Shown one piece after another: positions 35,473 to 47,700 of a DNA stretch of 64,000 bases. Source of the stretch: Nemertoderma westbladi (lineage: Eukaryota > Xenacoelomorpha > Nemertodermatida > Nemertodermatidae). Position 1 is the first letter of the stretch. Each line of letters opens with the position of its first letter. Where the stretch lies: the NCBI GenBank assembly GCA_032718475.1, contig JAUCBJ010008856.1, forward strand, positions 1 through 64,000, read 5' to 3'. The position numbers and the translations under genes are program-made. The notes below the pieces were generated by a model, which searched no databases, was not told where the DNA came from, and worked only from the letters and a program-made list of their open reading frames with translations.

Positions 35473-38395
35473 TTAAGCTGCTGGGTGGAATCGTCCTCAT
35501 CCCAGTTATAAGGTTCTACTTGGCTGGTAGCGAAGTTCTTTATCGCCACCATTTTTACTGACCTTATGCTGTGTTCTCCTAGTTCATCCTGGGGGGTGGA
35601 CAACGCACCTACATAATAATCCGCTATTACTGTAGATTTCCAAACCTGCATAATTCCTGACATGTTTAACTTGGTTCGGAACTTGGGTTGTCCAGCAAAG
35701 ATGTCTTCGGCTAGTTCTTTGTCGATGAATGTTCCTGTGCTACCGGAGTCAAGGAGGGCGTTCACTATATAACTCCTTTCAGGTCAGTGGACCCTTAACT
35801 GTACTACAGGAAATTCTCGGATTCCTACATTGGAAGTTGGTGCTTTCCAAGATGGTTGTCGATCAGAAGTAGTTAGGGTGAGCTCGCTGTCGGTGTCCTT
35901 TTCATACGTAAGTGCTCGATACACTGCGGTATCTTCCATCTCAGAACTTTGGTCAGTGTCATTCACATCACTGAATTGGACATGTAGTTCGGACTCACTT
36001 ACCTGACTCTGGCTGTTTCGCTGGAATTCAGTGTGCAACATGATATGATGTTTCGCACCGCACTTTGCACACCTTGTGTCGGAGTAACAGGTTCGCCGTT
36101 GGTGTCCTTGTCTGAGGCAATTATAACACAACCGCTTATCCCACATGACTTCCCGTCTATCCTTTAGTGATTTCCTCAGGAATTCATCACACGCACTTAA
36201 ACGGTGGGGCCCGTCGCACAGCACACATTTTGGTTTGATGTTACTTACCTTACTTTGAGTAACGTTGTGCACACTCGTTCTTTCTTCGGGCTTTCTTACA
36301 TGAATTCTCTTAGGAGACGTAGGAGGAGTTTTTCTTACCTGTTCTCTCCTGTCATTGGTTCGAGACTTGAATTTACTTACGTCCTTAGGCGCTGTGTTGT
36401 CATAGTAAGATCTTTCAGTGTCTTTCCCGCTGTCTTCCTCTTGAGAAGCCTGGCTTTCGCCGTCGTCTGTATAACACACTGGTATTACCTTTCTCCTAGA
36501 AACGGGTTTCTCACTTACCTTATTTTCCAGTGTCTTCTCTCTGGACTGTTTTAGAAGCTGTAATTTTACCTCTCCATCTAAGAATGACATGAGATCAGCC
36601 ATGGTAGGGTCTCTTCGTTGTTGTTCCATCATATATAACACTTTCTTGTCCCAGCGTGTACCTACTCCACCCTTGGGCAAAGTAGATGCTAAGGCTCCTA
36701 CAACCATAGAATTCTGGTATTCATGAGACTTACCTAACCAATCTAGTTGTCTACAGATCTCTTGAATCTCATCGGAAAACTCTATAATCCCGCTGCTAAG
36801 AAACTTTCGGGGCGCCATTAATTTCGCATATAAATACCTAGCTATGTTAGTCCTATTACCATACCTGATGTTTAGCGTATCCCAAACTTGTCTTAATCCA
36901 TCTGGATGTCCAATAAACTTTAACGCCATTAACTTGGGAGATCCTTCCAAGCACTCGATGAGGAATCTAAGCTTTTCTCCATTAGATAACACGGAGTTCT
37001 GTATGTTATCTTTGTAATATTCATTAAAAGGTAACCATTTCATCTCATCTCCATTGAACTTGACGATCTCTCCCATCTTTACCGCTTGACGGGCTTCGGT
37101 TCTAGCCATTTGACGCGTAAAACTTTCTTGGGCCATCGTATTATTTAATATCGAGTTATCGGTATATAAATTTCTCGGATTATTATCAAGTCTATATGGA
37201 ATATCACTGTCAACAGGTTTATAATTACCCTTAATAGGGTTTACTATAGGAGTTTCTACTTCACTAGCAGTATAGATGCGTGTAGGCTCCACACCTTGCG
37301 CATGAAATACTTCAGACCTAACAGGTTGACACATTGTTACAGAGGGTGGTGGTACACCCTTTTGTAAATTTACTAACTTATCGCGTTCTGACGCGATACT
37401 CTGCTGCACTTCTTGCAATGCTAACCTACCCTCTCTTACTGCTCCCTTTAACTGCTGAACAGTCCCTTCCAACTCCCGGACCTGCTGGGAGGAACATTTA
37501 CAATGTTCCCTCAGCTGCCCGAGCAGGAGACCCATCTCCCGTCGTCCCTCAGCTACCCACTCGACCGCCGAAGCGGGAGTCGCCAACGTAGTAGCGGGCA
37601 AGCGAGAGACAACGGGCGATAAATTCTTGATATCTCGCTCGGCGTCCAGGATGGGTTCGGACTCGGGAACAGTCCTACTGGGCACAGGTAGTTTCGTGCT
37701 GTGCAAAGGGAATTTAGAGGTAGGTTCTGGGAGTACAGGTGTCTCTATCACCGAAGGAGTGGCTTCAAGAACAGGCCTAATTATTTCAGGCTCATCTACT
37801 ATAGTAGAGAGTCTTTCTACTGTAATAATTTGGTCTGTGGGTTCAAGATTACCTAAGTCTACACTAGCCAGTCGCCTTCTCACCTCAAGAGGGAAATTAG
37901 ATAACTTCTGACGGTGTGGCGTTCTTCTACGTCCGCTTGAACGAGATTTATTACCTCTACTTTTGGGATCTCTTATATCACCTTCATCGGAGGAGGCAAA
38001 TCCCTGTCTTCTGGTTTGTTTCTTCAAGTAATCTTGTTTCGCCTGAAGGTTTTCCAGCTCTAGTTGGGTAGTCGCTTCAGACGCCTTCCGTTCTGCTTCT
38101 GCCACTGCCTCTGCCGCTTTTCTTTCCGCTTCTGCCACTGCTACTTTTCTTTCCGCTTCTTTTCTGTCTTCTATCCTTTCAAGACACTGTCCAAGTCGAA
38201 GACTCATTCTAACACCTTTCAAAAGACTATCTGACAGTGCCCGTTTTGTGTCAGACATATTTGATTTGTACAGTTGAATGCCTACTGCTATATTACAGTT
38301 AAAGCAAGTCTAGTAATTCAGTATCAACTGTTAGCCTAGTGATTAATTACCGATATCGTTACTCTATGTAACGTGATATATATACAATATATTAG

Positions 38396-38770
38396 AATAC
38401 CGGTATGCTTATAGTATATATAAGTATTATTACAGACTAGGTTTGTCACAGAATACCGGTATGTAATTTCAGCACAAATATATATAAATATATAATAGGC
38501 CTATTGTGAATACCGGTATACAGCTTACACTTATAGTATATATAAGTATAATTATGGACTAGAATTAATTACAGAATACCGGTATAATTTCAGCCTAAAT
38601 TTATAAATATATAATAGGCCTATCGTGAATACCGGTATACAGCTTACACTTATAGTATATATATATAAGTATAATTACAGACTAGAATTGATTACAGAAT
38701 ACCGGTATGATTTCAGCCTAAATTTATAGAAATAAATATAATAAGCCTATGGTAAATACCGGTATGTCAA
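38396..38770. repeat. Three 110-127-bp tandem units with ATACCGGTAT palindromes
   Basis: Units start near 38400, 38512 and 38631. Each has two ACCGGTAT palindromes plus CTTATAGTATATATAAG and AATAGGCCTAT-type blocks. They lie just upstream of the gag start. E2 (44325-44580) and the third copy (58640-58900) have the same motifs in variant number. Confidence 0.75.
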
Positions 38771-39719
38771 TTATTTTGGAATAATTGAATTTCTGAATTT
38801 TAGCGGTTACTTTAACTTACTTTATTACCGTTATTTAAGCAGTAGTCCAACTGATATTAAGACCTAATTGTTGTATGGCAGGCCTACTATTTATAAATCA
38901 TTTGAGTTGATTTATAATATATATACCAATTAAAATGGGTTTTGTCAATATTTGAAATAAATGTTATTATTTCTGGGGGAAGTCACTACACAGAAGCTGT
39001 GCGCTCTCAGTGAAGTGCTACTTGTTGGACACTAAAACAATTAATTCTAATTTACCTTAATACTACAAATTACGTACAATTCTGGGTGAGATTACAATCT
39101 CTAAATAAACACAAAAATTTACAAGTACGAATTTTTAGGGTAATTTTACAAGAAGTCTACAAACCAGTCTAACAAAGGGTTAGATTATCTGGTTATTACA
39201 ACGAACAGAATACTACGGTATTTGAAAATAATAAAGCAGTAGTAAATATACTGCGTTGTCCAGATAGAAAAAATACCACCGTCTGACGACTTATAGCCAT
39301 ATCGCTATAAGTACTACGTTATGTATCACGGAGTATTTCTACCTAGAAGTTAATTACCGCGGTCTACCAGAACCAACGTGCCTATTAACCACTTTACAAC
39401 ACAAATATACTGCCTACATACTAATTACCTTCGGGAAGCACTGTACACTAAACCCTAAATTAGGTACAAGTACTTATACAACAAATAATCAGTAGTTAAA
39501 ATACTTGAACAGCTAAAAGAACCACGGTATCTGCTGGAGTGACCGGGGCACAAAATCACCAGTCTTTACCTATGCCAAGCAGCCCTGATAATAACCGGGG
39601 TTAATTTAACTATAACGCTATATATAACAAGCACAATTACTGTAGGAATAAACTTGGGGGTATGAATGTTGCGAATAATCGCATAAACTCTGAATAATAA
39701 ATATTACGCTACGCGTACA

Positions 39720-40300
39720 GACTACTCAAACAAAATGCAGACCAAACACTGACAGGCTACTATCAAGCCTAAACAAACTACGGTATATGCAGACTCCGAA
39801 ATGGTTAGTTAGTATGCGTTCTAACCGAGTAGTACGACTTATTCTTTCGAGGGGGTTTACCTCACAGCACTGGAAGCCCCTACGTTCCCAACTGGCACTT
39901 TATCGGACATACACTCCACACACACCGCAATCTCTTCAGACCCAACAACAGCCAGACAACAATCCAGCCTATAAATTATCTGAATAAGAAGTATTACGGT
40001 ACCTGTACAGACTACACAAACAAAATACAGACTAAACGCTGGCAGACTACTATCAAGCCTAAATAAATTACAGTACATGCAGACTCCGAAATGGTTAGTT
40101 AGTATGCGTTCTAACCTAGTAGTACGACTTATTCTTTCAGGGGGGATTTACCTTACAGCTCTGGCTGCCCCTACTTTCCTAACCGGCACTTTATCGGACA
40201 TACACTCTACATGCACTGCAATCCGTTCAGACCTATCAACAGTCAGACAACAGTCCAGCCTACAAATTATCTGTACGATCTGAGCAAGCTTACACGTCTT
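39720..40300. repeat. ~290-bp tandem duplication in E1 leader
   Basis: CAGACTCCGAAATGGTTAGT occurs at 39788 and 40078, and the following ~280 bp correspond with scattered differences. E2 has the same tandem pair (42890-43400), while the third copy has only one unit (near 59929). The duplication may therefore post-date the split from the third copy, or have been lost there. Confidence 0.75.
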
Positions 40301-40619
40301 CTGCTCAATATTAGCCTACAGATAAATAAAACTGACAGAAATAAGTAAACCATACAAAGGAATAAGGGGTGATCAATCCCTAATCCCCTAACAGCCTACA
40401 ATATACAATATATCACAATCGAAATAATACTAGTACCTTTACTGCTGTAAGTAACGGTTCCGGTGGTTAGGTAGTTAGGCCTACAGGTTACCGGTCGACC
40501 GGTACTTTTCAACTTTATTGCTTACTGCAATAAAGAAGCTATAACTGTTATTGTTCTTACCAGAACAATAGTAAACTGTATTTATTGCCTACACTGCAAT
40601 CAGAGTTCATAACTGTTAT

Positions 40620-41201
40620 TGTTCGCGCTTTTAGACCTTAGGCAGTTTAACCCGCCTAATTTAGGTGTCTTTTAGTTTGTAAATCGACTTTAGCCTACGA
40701 CGAGTATTTGATACACTACATTAGCCGAAGCCAGCCTATGCGCGATCATTCACCCGCTGGATATACCCGGGAGACTGGATTCGGGGGCTCTGACCTTATT
40801 GCGGTGTAGGCCTACTGTATTATTCGATTGATCGTTAATATATAATCTCTGACAATATTATTCACTTTCGGGAAATATTAACAGTTCCTTTAGGACGTGG
40901 CGCTCTAAATATATAAACAGAGCTATGACTTACACTAAACACAACGGGATGGCTTATGATTCACGTATAAGGCGCATTCTTTAGGAGATGCTTTGTTATC
41001 TGTCCCAATCATGCACACTACTGGTACCGCACAATACTGCACACTGATCTGCCGACCTTTACTAATTTTAGTCACATATAAAGAGAATAGTAATTGACCC
41101 ATGTAGTGCCTATGAAATAGCATTAGATTCACTCCAAAACCAATATCATATAAGTCGCAATTGCTATATGTAACCGGTCTCTTACCTTCAGTATATCAAG
41201 A
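40620..41201 (-). repeat. E1 5' LTR, inner half (interrupted by E2)
   Basis: It matches 28913-29490 and stops at CAAGA (41197-41201), where E2 begins. The rest of this LTR is at 53048-53628. Base differences from the other LTR include GTATATAT versus GTCGCAAT near 41156. Confidence 0.9.
40935..41123 (-). CDS. LTR-internal small ORF (E1 5' LTR)
   Basis: Same 62-codon frame as in the other E1 LTR with a few substitutions. It is open to the same TAG. As the 5' LTR copy it would lie near the start of the element's RNA if transcription begins in this LTR. Confidence 0.35.
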   Translation of the reverse strand: MLFHRHYMGQLLFSLYVTKISKGRQISVQYCAVPVVCMIGTDNKASPKECALYVNHKPSRCV

Positions 41202-41867
41202 TGTAAAAGCTTCTGTGGGATATAACTGGCCCCTTTTGCTTCGCAATCCAGTTTCCCCCCAGGCGCTGGAATACTCTAAAAAGGTTCTCTAACTGTATAT
41301 ATATTCCCCTCGCCCGCAAGGTACCGTTACAGGTGTTTTAACGGACATAAAAGTCATTCTGCTATATACGTGTTTTGGCGGACATGGTAAGGCAAAAAAC
41401 CTGTAATGCACCAACTACCTTTCACAGCTTAGCCATGATGATTCATATTACGACATCTAACAGCTGGTTGCTGACATGGAAACAGCCATTGGACGCATGG
41501 TTCTTTGTTTGGCTTGAGCCAATCAGAGCGATTTTTCCTGTCGACGTGTAGCTTTTCAGCCGATCATAAGGAGAGTGTTCTGTCTTACTGCTTTTACTTG
41601 ATACTTTGTTGTTATTGCTGTCTAAGCCAGAAACACCGGCTTTTTGGTAAGAACTCTAGTAAACTGCTTAGATTATAGAAAGTATAACTGTTACCGGCGG
41701 TGTTACCTCACTTAATTTAACTGCACTAATCATATTGTTTGTACTGCTATTTACCGTCAGTTATTAATTGTATCTATTTGTTGATGGAAATATTGCTCTT
41801 TGGAGAACACGGATAAATCACCCAAAATTCCCAATTTTCTTGATACACTACAGGTTAGAGAGGCGGG

Positions 41868-41878
41868 CTATATATAAC
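41868..41878 (+). promoter_or_regulatory. TATA box of E2 5' LTR promoter
   Basis: CTATATATAAC lies 28 bp upstream of the ATG of the LTR small ORF and ~350 bp downstream of the CCAAT box. It is the best promoter candidate in the LTR. The same box is at 52480-52490 in the 3' LTR. Confidence 0.6.
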
Positions 41879-41895
41879 AATTGCGTTTTATATCA

Positions 41896-42090
41896 ATGTG
41901 GTGTGTATTGAATCTAATGTTATTTAGTAGACACTACCTGAGTCAATTGCTGTTCTCTTTATGTGTGATCAAATATACTGACGGTCGGCAGAATAGTGTG
42001 CATGATTGTGAGTGTGATGTGACTGGTAACAAAGCATTTCCTAAAGAATGCGACTTATACTTTAATCATAAGCCTTATCGTTGCGTTTAG
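41896..42090 (+). CDS. LTR-internal small ORF (E2 5' LTR), 64 codons
   Basis: It starts MWCVLNLMLF just after the TATA box, so it would be the first frame of the transcript or lie in its 5' untranslated end. It has a hydrophobic N-terminal third, six Cys and the motifs PKEC and NHKPYRCV shared with the E1 LTR frame. Unknown function; possibly an upstream ORF acting on translation of gag-pro, or non-functional. Confidence 0.4.
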   Translation: MWCVLNLMLFSRHYLSQLLFSLCVIKYTDGRQNSVHDCECDVTGNKAFPKECDLYFNHKPYRCV

Positions 42091-42241
42091 TATAAGTCCT
42101 AGCTCTGTTTAAATAGATAGAGCGCCACGTCCTAAAGGAACTGTTAATATTTCCCGAAAGTTAATAATATCTGTCAGAAATTGCATATTAGCGATCAATC
42201 GAATAATACAGTAGGCTTACACTGCAACCTTACACTGCAAT

Positions 42242-42247
42242 AATAAA
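42242..42247 (+). terminator. AATAAA polyadenylation signal in E2 5' LTR
   Basis: AATAAA lies ~370 bp downstream of the TATA box and ~190 bp before the LTR end. The 3' LTR equivalent is at 52854-52859, which would be the one used. Confidence 0.5.
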
Positions 42248-42889
42248 ATCTAAGCATCCGAATTCAGCCTCCCGGGTGTAGATCCATCGGGTGAATGATC
42301 GCGCATGGGCTGGCTTCGGCTAATGTTTTGTTTATTAGCATAAAATATTGTCGTATGCTAAAGGTGTGTTAATTAACTAAAAGACATATAAATTTTGGCA
42401 GGTTAAACTGCTAAAGGTCTTCAAAAGCGCGAACAGTAACAGTTATTATCTTATTGCAGTAGGCAATAAGGTTGCAAGTGTAGGCATTAAATACAGTTTA
42501 ATACTGTTCTGTCGAACAGTAACAGTTATAATCTTATTGCAGTAGGCAATAGGGTTGCAAAATACCGTAGTGACTGGTAAAACTGAACCGGTGCTTCTGT
42601 AGGTCAGTAGGCCTAACTGTCATCACCGGTACCGGTACTGCTGTACAAGTACATTTAGTATTATTTCGATTGTGATCTATTGTATATTGTAGGCTGCCAG
42701 GGGAATAGGGATTGATCACCCCTCATTCTTTTGTATAGTTTACTTATTTCTGTCGGTTTTATTTACTAGTAGGCTAATATTGAGCAGAAGGCGTGTGACC
42801 CTGCTCAGATTGTTCAGATAATTGTAGGCTGAGCTGCTGTCTGACTGTTGTTGAGTTTGGAGAGATTACGGTGTGTGTAGAGTTGGTCT

Positions 42890-43400
42890 GATAAAGTGCC
42901 GTTAGTAAGTTGGGGCAGCCATATGCTGAAGGTCAATCCCCTCTTAAAGAATAAGTCGTACTACCGTGTTAGAACGCATACTAACTAACAGTTTCAGAAT
43001 CTGCATATACTGTAGTTTATTTAGGCTTGATCGTAGTCTGCCAGTGTTTTAGCCTGTGTTTGTTTGTGTGGTCTGTTCAGGTACCGTAATAGTTATTACT
43101 CAGATATTTTGTAGGCTGGATTGTTGTCTAGCTATTATTAGGTCTGAAGAGATTGCTGCGTGTGTAGAGTTTGTCTGATAAAGCTCCGTTAGTAAGTTGG
43201 GGCAGCCATAGCGGTAAGGTCAATCCCCTCTTAAAGAATAAGTCGTACTACCGTGTTAGAACGCATACTAACTAACTATTTCAGAATCTACACGTACGGT
43301 AGTTTATTTAGGCTTGGTGGTAGTCTGCCAGCGTTTTGGTTTGTATTTGTTTGAGTATTCTGTACGGGTAGCGTAATATTTATTATTCAGAGTTTATGCG
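42890..43400. repeat. ~288-bp tandem duplication in E2 leader
   Basis: GTTAGTAAGTTGGGGCAGCC occurs at 42901 and 43188 and the surrounding sequence corresponds. It is the counterpart of 39720-40300 in E1. Confidence 0.75.
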
Positions 43401-44324
43401 ATTATTCGCAACATTCATGTCCCCAAGTTTATTCCTACAGTAATTGTGCTTGTTATACATACCGTTATAGTTAAACTAACCCCGGTACTACATCAGGGCT
43501 GCTTGGCGTAGGTAAAGACTGACGACTTTGTGCTTCGGTCACTCCAGCAGATGCCGTGGTTCTTTTAACTGTTCAAGTATATTTAACTACTGATTATTTG
43601 TTATACCGGTACTTGTACCTAATTTAGGGATTAGTGTACTGTGCTTTCCGAAGTAATTAGTGTAGGCAGTATATTTGTGTTGTAAAGTGGTTGATAGGCA
43701 CATTCGTTAGCTCTATTAGCTTCTGGGTAGGAACAATCCGTGATACATAACGTAGTACCTATAGCGATACGGTTATAGGTCGTCAGGCGGTGGTATTTTC
43801 TTATCTGGACAGTACAATATATTTACTACTACTTATTATTTAAATACCGTAGTACCCTGTCCTTTGTAATAAACCAGAAATCTAACCCTTTGTTGGACTG
43901 GTTTGTAGACTTCCTGTAAAATTACCCCAAAAAAATTTTGTACGTAATATTTTGTTGTGTTTAATTAGAGAATTAATCTCACCCGTATCGTAAGTAATTC
44001 GTAGTATTAAGTAACTTAGGTAAATTAGAATTATCAGTTTTAGTGTCAAATAAATAGCACTTCACTGAGAGCATTCAGCTTCTGTGTAGTGACCCCCAGA
44101 AATAATAACATTTATTTCAAATATTGTCAAAACCCCTTTTAAACGGGTATATATCTATTATAAATCAACTCAAACGATTTATAAATAGTAGGCCTGCCAT
44201 ACAACAACTAGGTCTCACTGTCAGTTGGACTACTGCTTAAATAACGGTAATAAAGTAAGTTAAAGTAACTAAGTAACCCCAAAATATTCAGGAACTCAAT
44301 TATTATAAAAATAATTGACATACC

Positions 44325-44580
44325 GGTACTTACCATAGGCTTATTATATTTATTTCTATAAATTTGAGCTGAAATCATACCGGTACTCTGTAATTAATTT
44401 TAGTTCATAGTTATACTTTATATATATTATAAGTGTAAGCTGTATACCGGTATCCACGATAGGCCTATTATATATTTATATATTTATATATATATTTGTG
44501 CTAAATTTATACACCGGTACTCTGTGGCAAATCTAGTCTGTAATAATACTTATATATACTATAAGCATACCGGTATTCTG
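44325..44580. repeat. ACCGGTA palindrome cluster before gag (E2)
   Basis: TACCGGTA or close variants occur near 44325, 44379, 44446, 44510 and 44566, spaced 54-67 bp in AT-rich sequence, 150-400 bp upstream of the gag ATG. The spacing and motif parallel the E1 units at 38396-38770. Confidence 0.65.
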
Positions 44581-44713
44581 ATATAATATATATATATCCC
44601 GCTATATTAAGTAGCAGTATCGGTAATTAATTATTAGGCTAGCAGTGATACTGAATTACTAGACTTGCTTTAACTGTATTTATAGCCGTAGGCATTCAAC
44701 TGTGTAAACAAAC

Positions 44714-47700
44714 ATGTCGGACACAACCCAATCACTGTCGGATAGTCTTTTGGAAAGTGTTAGAATGACTGTTAGACAGTGTCTTAAAAAGATCAGTGAC
44801 CCAGATCCCAGTATAGAACATCCTAGATCCAAGTCTAAGTCACCTCCTGCTGTAAGAAAGGCCATCCCTACCGTAGTAGTGTCAGACCCTAGACTAGTAG
44901 AACACCGTAGGTCTATCATCGGAACTCGGGCCCAAGTCAAGCGGGATCAAGAAGCAGCTATCAAACAGCAGCAACCTCCTAGCCCAGAACCTAGTTCTCA
45001 GCGGCCCGATGGCTCCAGTAGTTCGGATACTGCTGAGCGGAGACCCGAACACGGAGCGAAGATGGCGGATACGGTTTATGATGAGCGACCAACCTTTGAA
45101 GAATCAACCGACGCTGCTTCTCCTCAAGTGGAAAGCGAAGTGGAAAGCGAAGTGGAAAGCGAAGTGGAAAGCGAATTAACAGCAGCAGAGAAGCCGCGAA
45201 CTAGAGATGCCATTGACATCTATCTGTCAGACTATCAGCGATTCATAGGAGACGAAGAGTTGAGGAGACGACTGTCTGGACTTCGCCCTAATAGTGAAGG
45301 AACCAAGCTTGTGTTGGACGCACTCGATGCCGAAATGTTAACTGCAAACCAAGCTGAATGTGATGAAAAACTCCGCCTCACTAGAGTCCGAGAAGAACAA
45401 GTAAAGAAAGAACTGATAGAGACAAGAAGGGTAGCAGCAGCAGAAGCAGCGGAAGCAGAAGCAGAAAGAAAGGCAAAAGCGGCGGAAGCAGAAGCCAAAA
45501 GAAAGGCAAAGGTGGCAGAAGCACAGCGGAGAGCTTCTGAGGAGACTATTCGATTAGAGTTGGAAAATCTGCAAGAGACACAAGACAGTATAAATAAACA
45601 GTTTACTGCTAATCAAATGCAGATGATGAGAAAATCTACTCCCAGACGTCAGGGATACACATCCTCGGAGGAAGGCGATACTACCGATCCTGAAGGCGGA
45701 GGAAATAGATCTCATCTAAGTAGGCGTAGAAAAACATATTACCGTCGCAAATTGCCTGATTTGCCCCCAGCTGTTAAAAGACAGCTAACTAGCACAGACT
45801 TAGGTAGTGCAGAACCCATAGAACAATTTATCCAGGTCAAAAGACTCCCTACTATAGTCGATGAACCTGAAATAATTAGGCCTGTTGTTCCCAAAGTCAC
45901 TTCTGTGCTAGAGACCCCTACACTTCCAGAGCTTAACTCTAAATTCCCTTTACATAGTACTACACTGCCTGTACCCGGTGGAACAGTCCATGCAAATACC
46001 CCTGTCCAGATAGCAGAGAGAGAAATCAATAATTTGTCTCCCGTCGTCCCGCGTCAGCCCGCTACTATGTTGGCGACTCCCGCTTCGGCGGTTGAGTGGG
46101 TGGAAGAGGGACGGCGGGGGATGAATCTCCTGCTAGGACAGATGCAGGAGACTGTCCACCAACTTAAGGGAACAGTGAGGGAAGGTAGAGCAGAGTTGCA
46201 AGAAGTGCAGCAAAGTATCGCGCTAGAACGCGACAAATTAGTCAATATACAAAAAGGCATACCAATGCCCCCTGTAACGTTGTGTCAACCCGTTAGGTCT
46301 GAAATATTACATGCGCAAGGTGTGGAGCCTACACGCATCTATACTGCTAGTGAAGTTGAAACTCCTATAGCAAACCCTATTAAGGGTGATTATAGACCTG
46401 TTATTAATGATATTCCCTATAGACCAGATAATGATCCGAGAAATTTATATACCGATAATTCGATATTAAATAACACGATGGCCCAAGAAAGCTTTACGCG
46501 TCAGATGGCTAGAACAGAAGCCCGCCAAGCGGTCAAAGTGGGAGAGATCGTCAAATTCAATGGAGATGAGATGAAATGGTTACCTTTCAACGAATATTAC
46601 AAAGATAGCATACAGAACTCTGTACTATCTAACGGAGAGAAACTTAGATTCCTCATCAAGTGCTTGGAAGGACCTCCCAAGTTAATGGCGTTAAAGTTTA
46701 TTGGACATCCAGATGGATTAAGACAAGTTTGGGATACATTAAACATCAGGTATGGTAACAAGGATAACATAGCTAAGTATTTGTATGCAAAATTAGTAGC
46801 CCCCCGACACTTCCTTAGTAGCGGGATTATAGAGTTTTCCGATGAAATTCAAGAGATCTGTAGACAACTGGACTGGTTAGGTAAGTCGCATGAATATCAG
46901 AGTTCCATGGTCATTGGAGCCGTAGTCTCTACTTTACCAAAGGGTGGAGTATGTACGCGCTGGGACAAGAAAGTGTTGTACATGAATGAACAACAACGAC
47001 GAAGTCCTACCATGGCTGATCTCATGTCCTTCTTAGATAGTGAAGTAAAATTACAACTCATAAGGCAGTCCAGAGAGAAAACATCGGAAAATAAGGTAAG
47101 TGAGAAACCTGTTTCTAGGAGAAGGATAATACCAGTGTGCTACACTGACGACGGCGAAAGCCAAGCTTCTCAAGAAGAGGACAGCGGGAAAGACACCGAA
47201 CGATCTTACTATGACAACAAGACCTATAAAGACGTAAGTAAATACAAGTCTCGAACCAGTGACAGGAGAGAACAGGTAACAACAACTCCTCCTACGTCTC
47301 CTAAGAGAATTCACGGAAGAAAGCCCGAAGAAAGAACGAGAGTGCAGAACGTTAACCAAGTTAAGGTGAGTAACATCAAACCAAAATGTGCGCTGTGCGA
47401 CGGGCCCCACCGTTTGAGTGCGTGTGTAGAATTCCTAAAGAAATCCCTGGCAGATAGACGTGGAGTCCTGTGGGATAAGCGGTTATGTTATAACTGTCTC
47501 AGACGCGGACACCAGCGGCGAACCTGTTACTCTGACGCAAGGTGTGCTAAGTGCGGCGCGAAACATCATAGCTTGTTGCACACGGAATTCGAACGAAACA
47601 GCCCGAGTCAGGTAAGTGAGCCCAAATCACATGTCCAATTCAGTGATGTGAACGACACTGACCAAAGTTCTGAGTGGGAAGGATTCTATACGGACGAATT

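Larger units (their letters stand above)
33290..38258 (-). pseudogene. E1 gag-pro gene (BEL/Pao type), broken by a TGA and a transposon
   Basis: The first open part, 38258-35784 (824 codons), contains an Ala/Glu-rich coiled-coil stretch, the DUF1759-type Gag region (GEIVKFNGDEMKWLPF...) and zinc knuckles near 36040-36230 (CVLCDGPHRLSAC, CYNCLRQGHQRRTC). A TGA at about 35784 precedes the protease-like part (ALLDSGSTGTFID, DUF1758-type), open from 35765. That part is cut by the piggyBac-like element at 33919-35472. The 3' part, 33883-33290, continues past GWYFTGPS into the BEL/Pao RNase H tail (LADIASRGATP). Compared with E2, ~200 residues near the N-terminus are missing. No reverse transcriptase motif lies between protease and RNase H tail. 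Inactive as it stands. Confidence 0.85.
38259..40619. other. E1 5' leader (non-coding)
   Basis: 2.36 kb between the 5' LTR and the gag start on the minus strand, homologous to 42436-44713 and 58504-60315. It holds the ACCGGT-containing tandem repeats (38396-38770) and a ~290-bp tandem pair (39720-40300). No start codon-led frame of note was seen in the sense direction. No tRNA-primer site of the usual TGG type directly follows the LTR; the first sense bases are ATAACAGTTATGAACTCTG. Confidence 0.7.
41202..42435 (+). repeat. E2 5' LTR (1,234 bp)
   Basis: It begins TGTAAAAGCTTCTGTGGG and ends AAAGCGCGAACA. It contains a CCAATCAGAGCG box near 41519, a TATA box at 41868-41878 and AATAAA at 42242, in the order U3-R-U5. 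It is directly followed by GTAACAGTTATTATC, not by a TGG-type tRNA primer site. Confidence 0.95.
42436..44713. other. E2 5' leader (non-coding)
   Basis: 2.28 kb between LTR and gag start. It has an ~83-bp near-repeat of AACAGTAACAGTTAT (42431 and 42514), a ~288-bp tandem pair (42890-43400) and five ACCGGTA palindromes (44325-44575). No sense frame of note. The length is unusual for a BEL/Pao leader and may hold packaging signals. Confidence 0.65.

Noticed and set aside
41202-42435. Region between gag genes as a shared bidirectional promoter
   Set aside because: The divergent arrangement is accidental: E2 inserted in reverse orientation into E1's LTR.
45235-45498. Ala/Ser-rich frame antisense to the E2 gag coiled-coil
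   Set aside because: Mirror of a Glu/Ala-rich coding repeat on the other strand.
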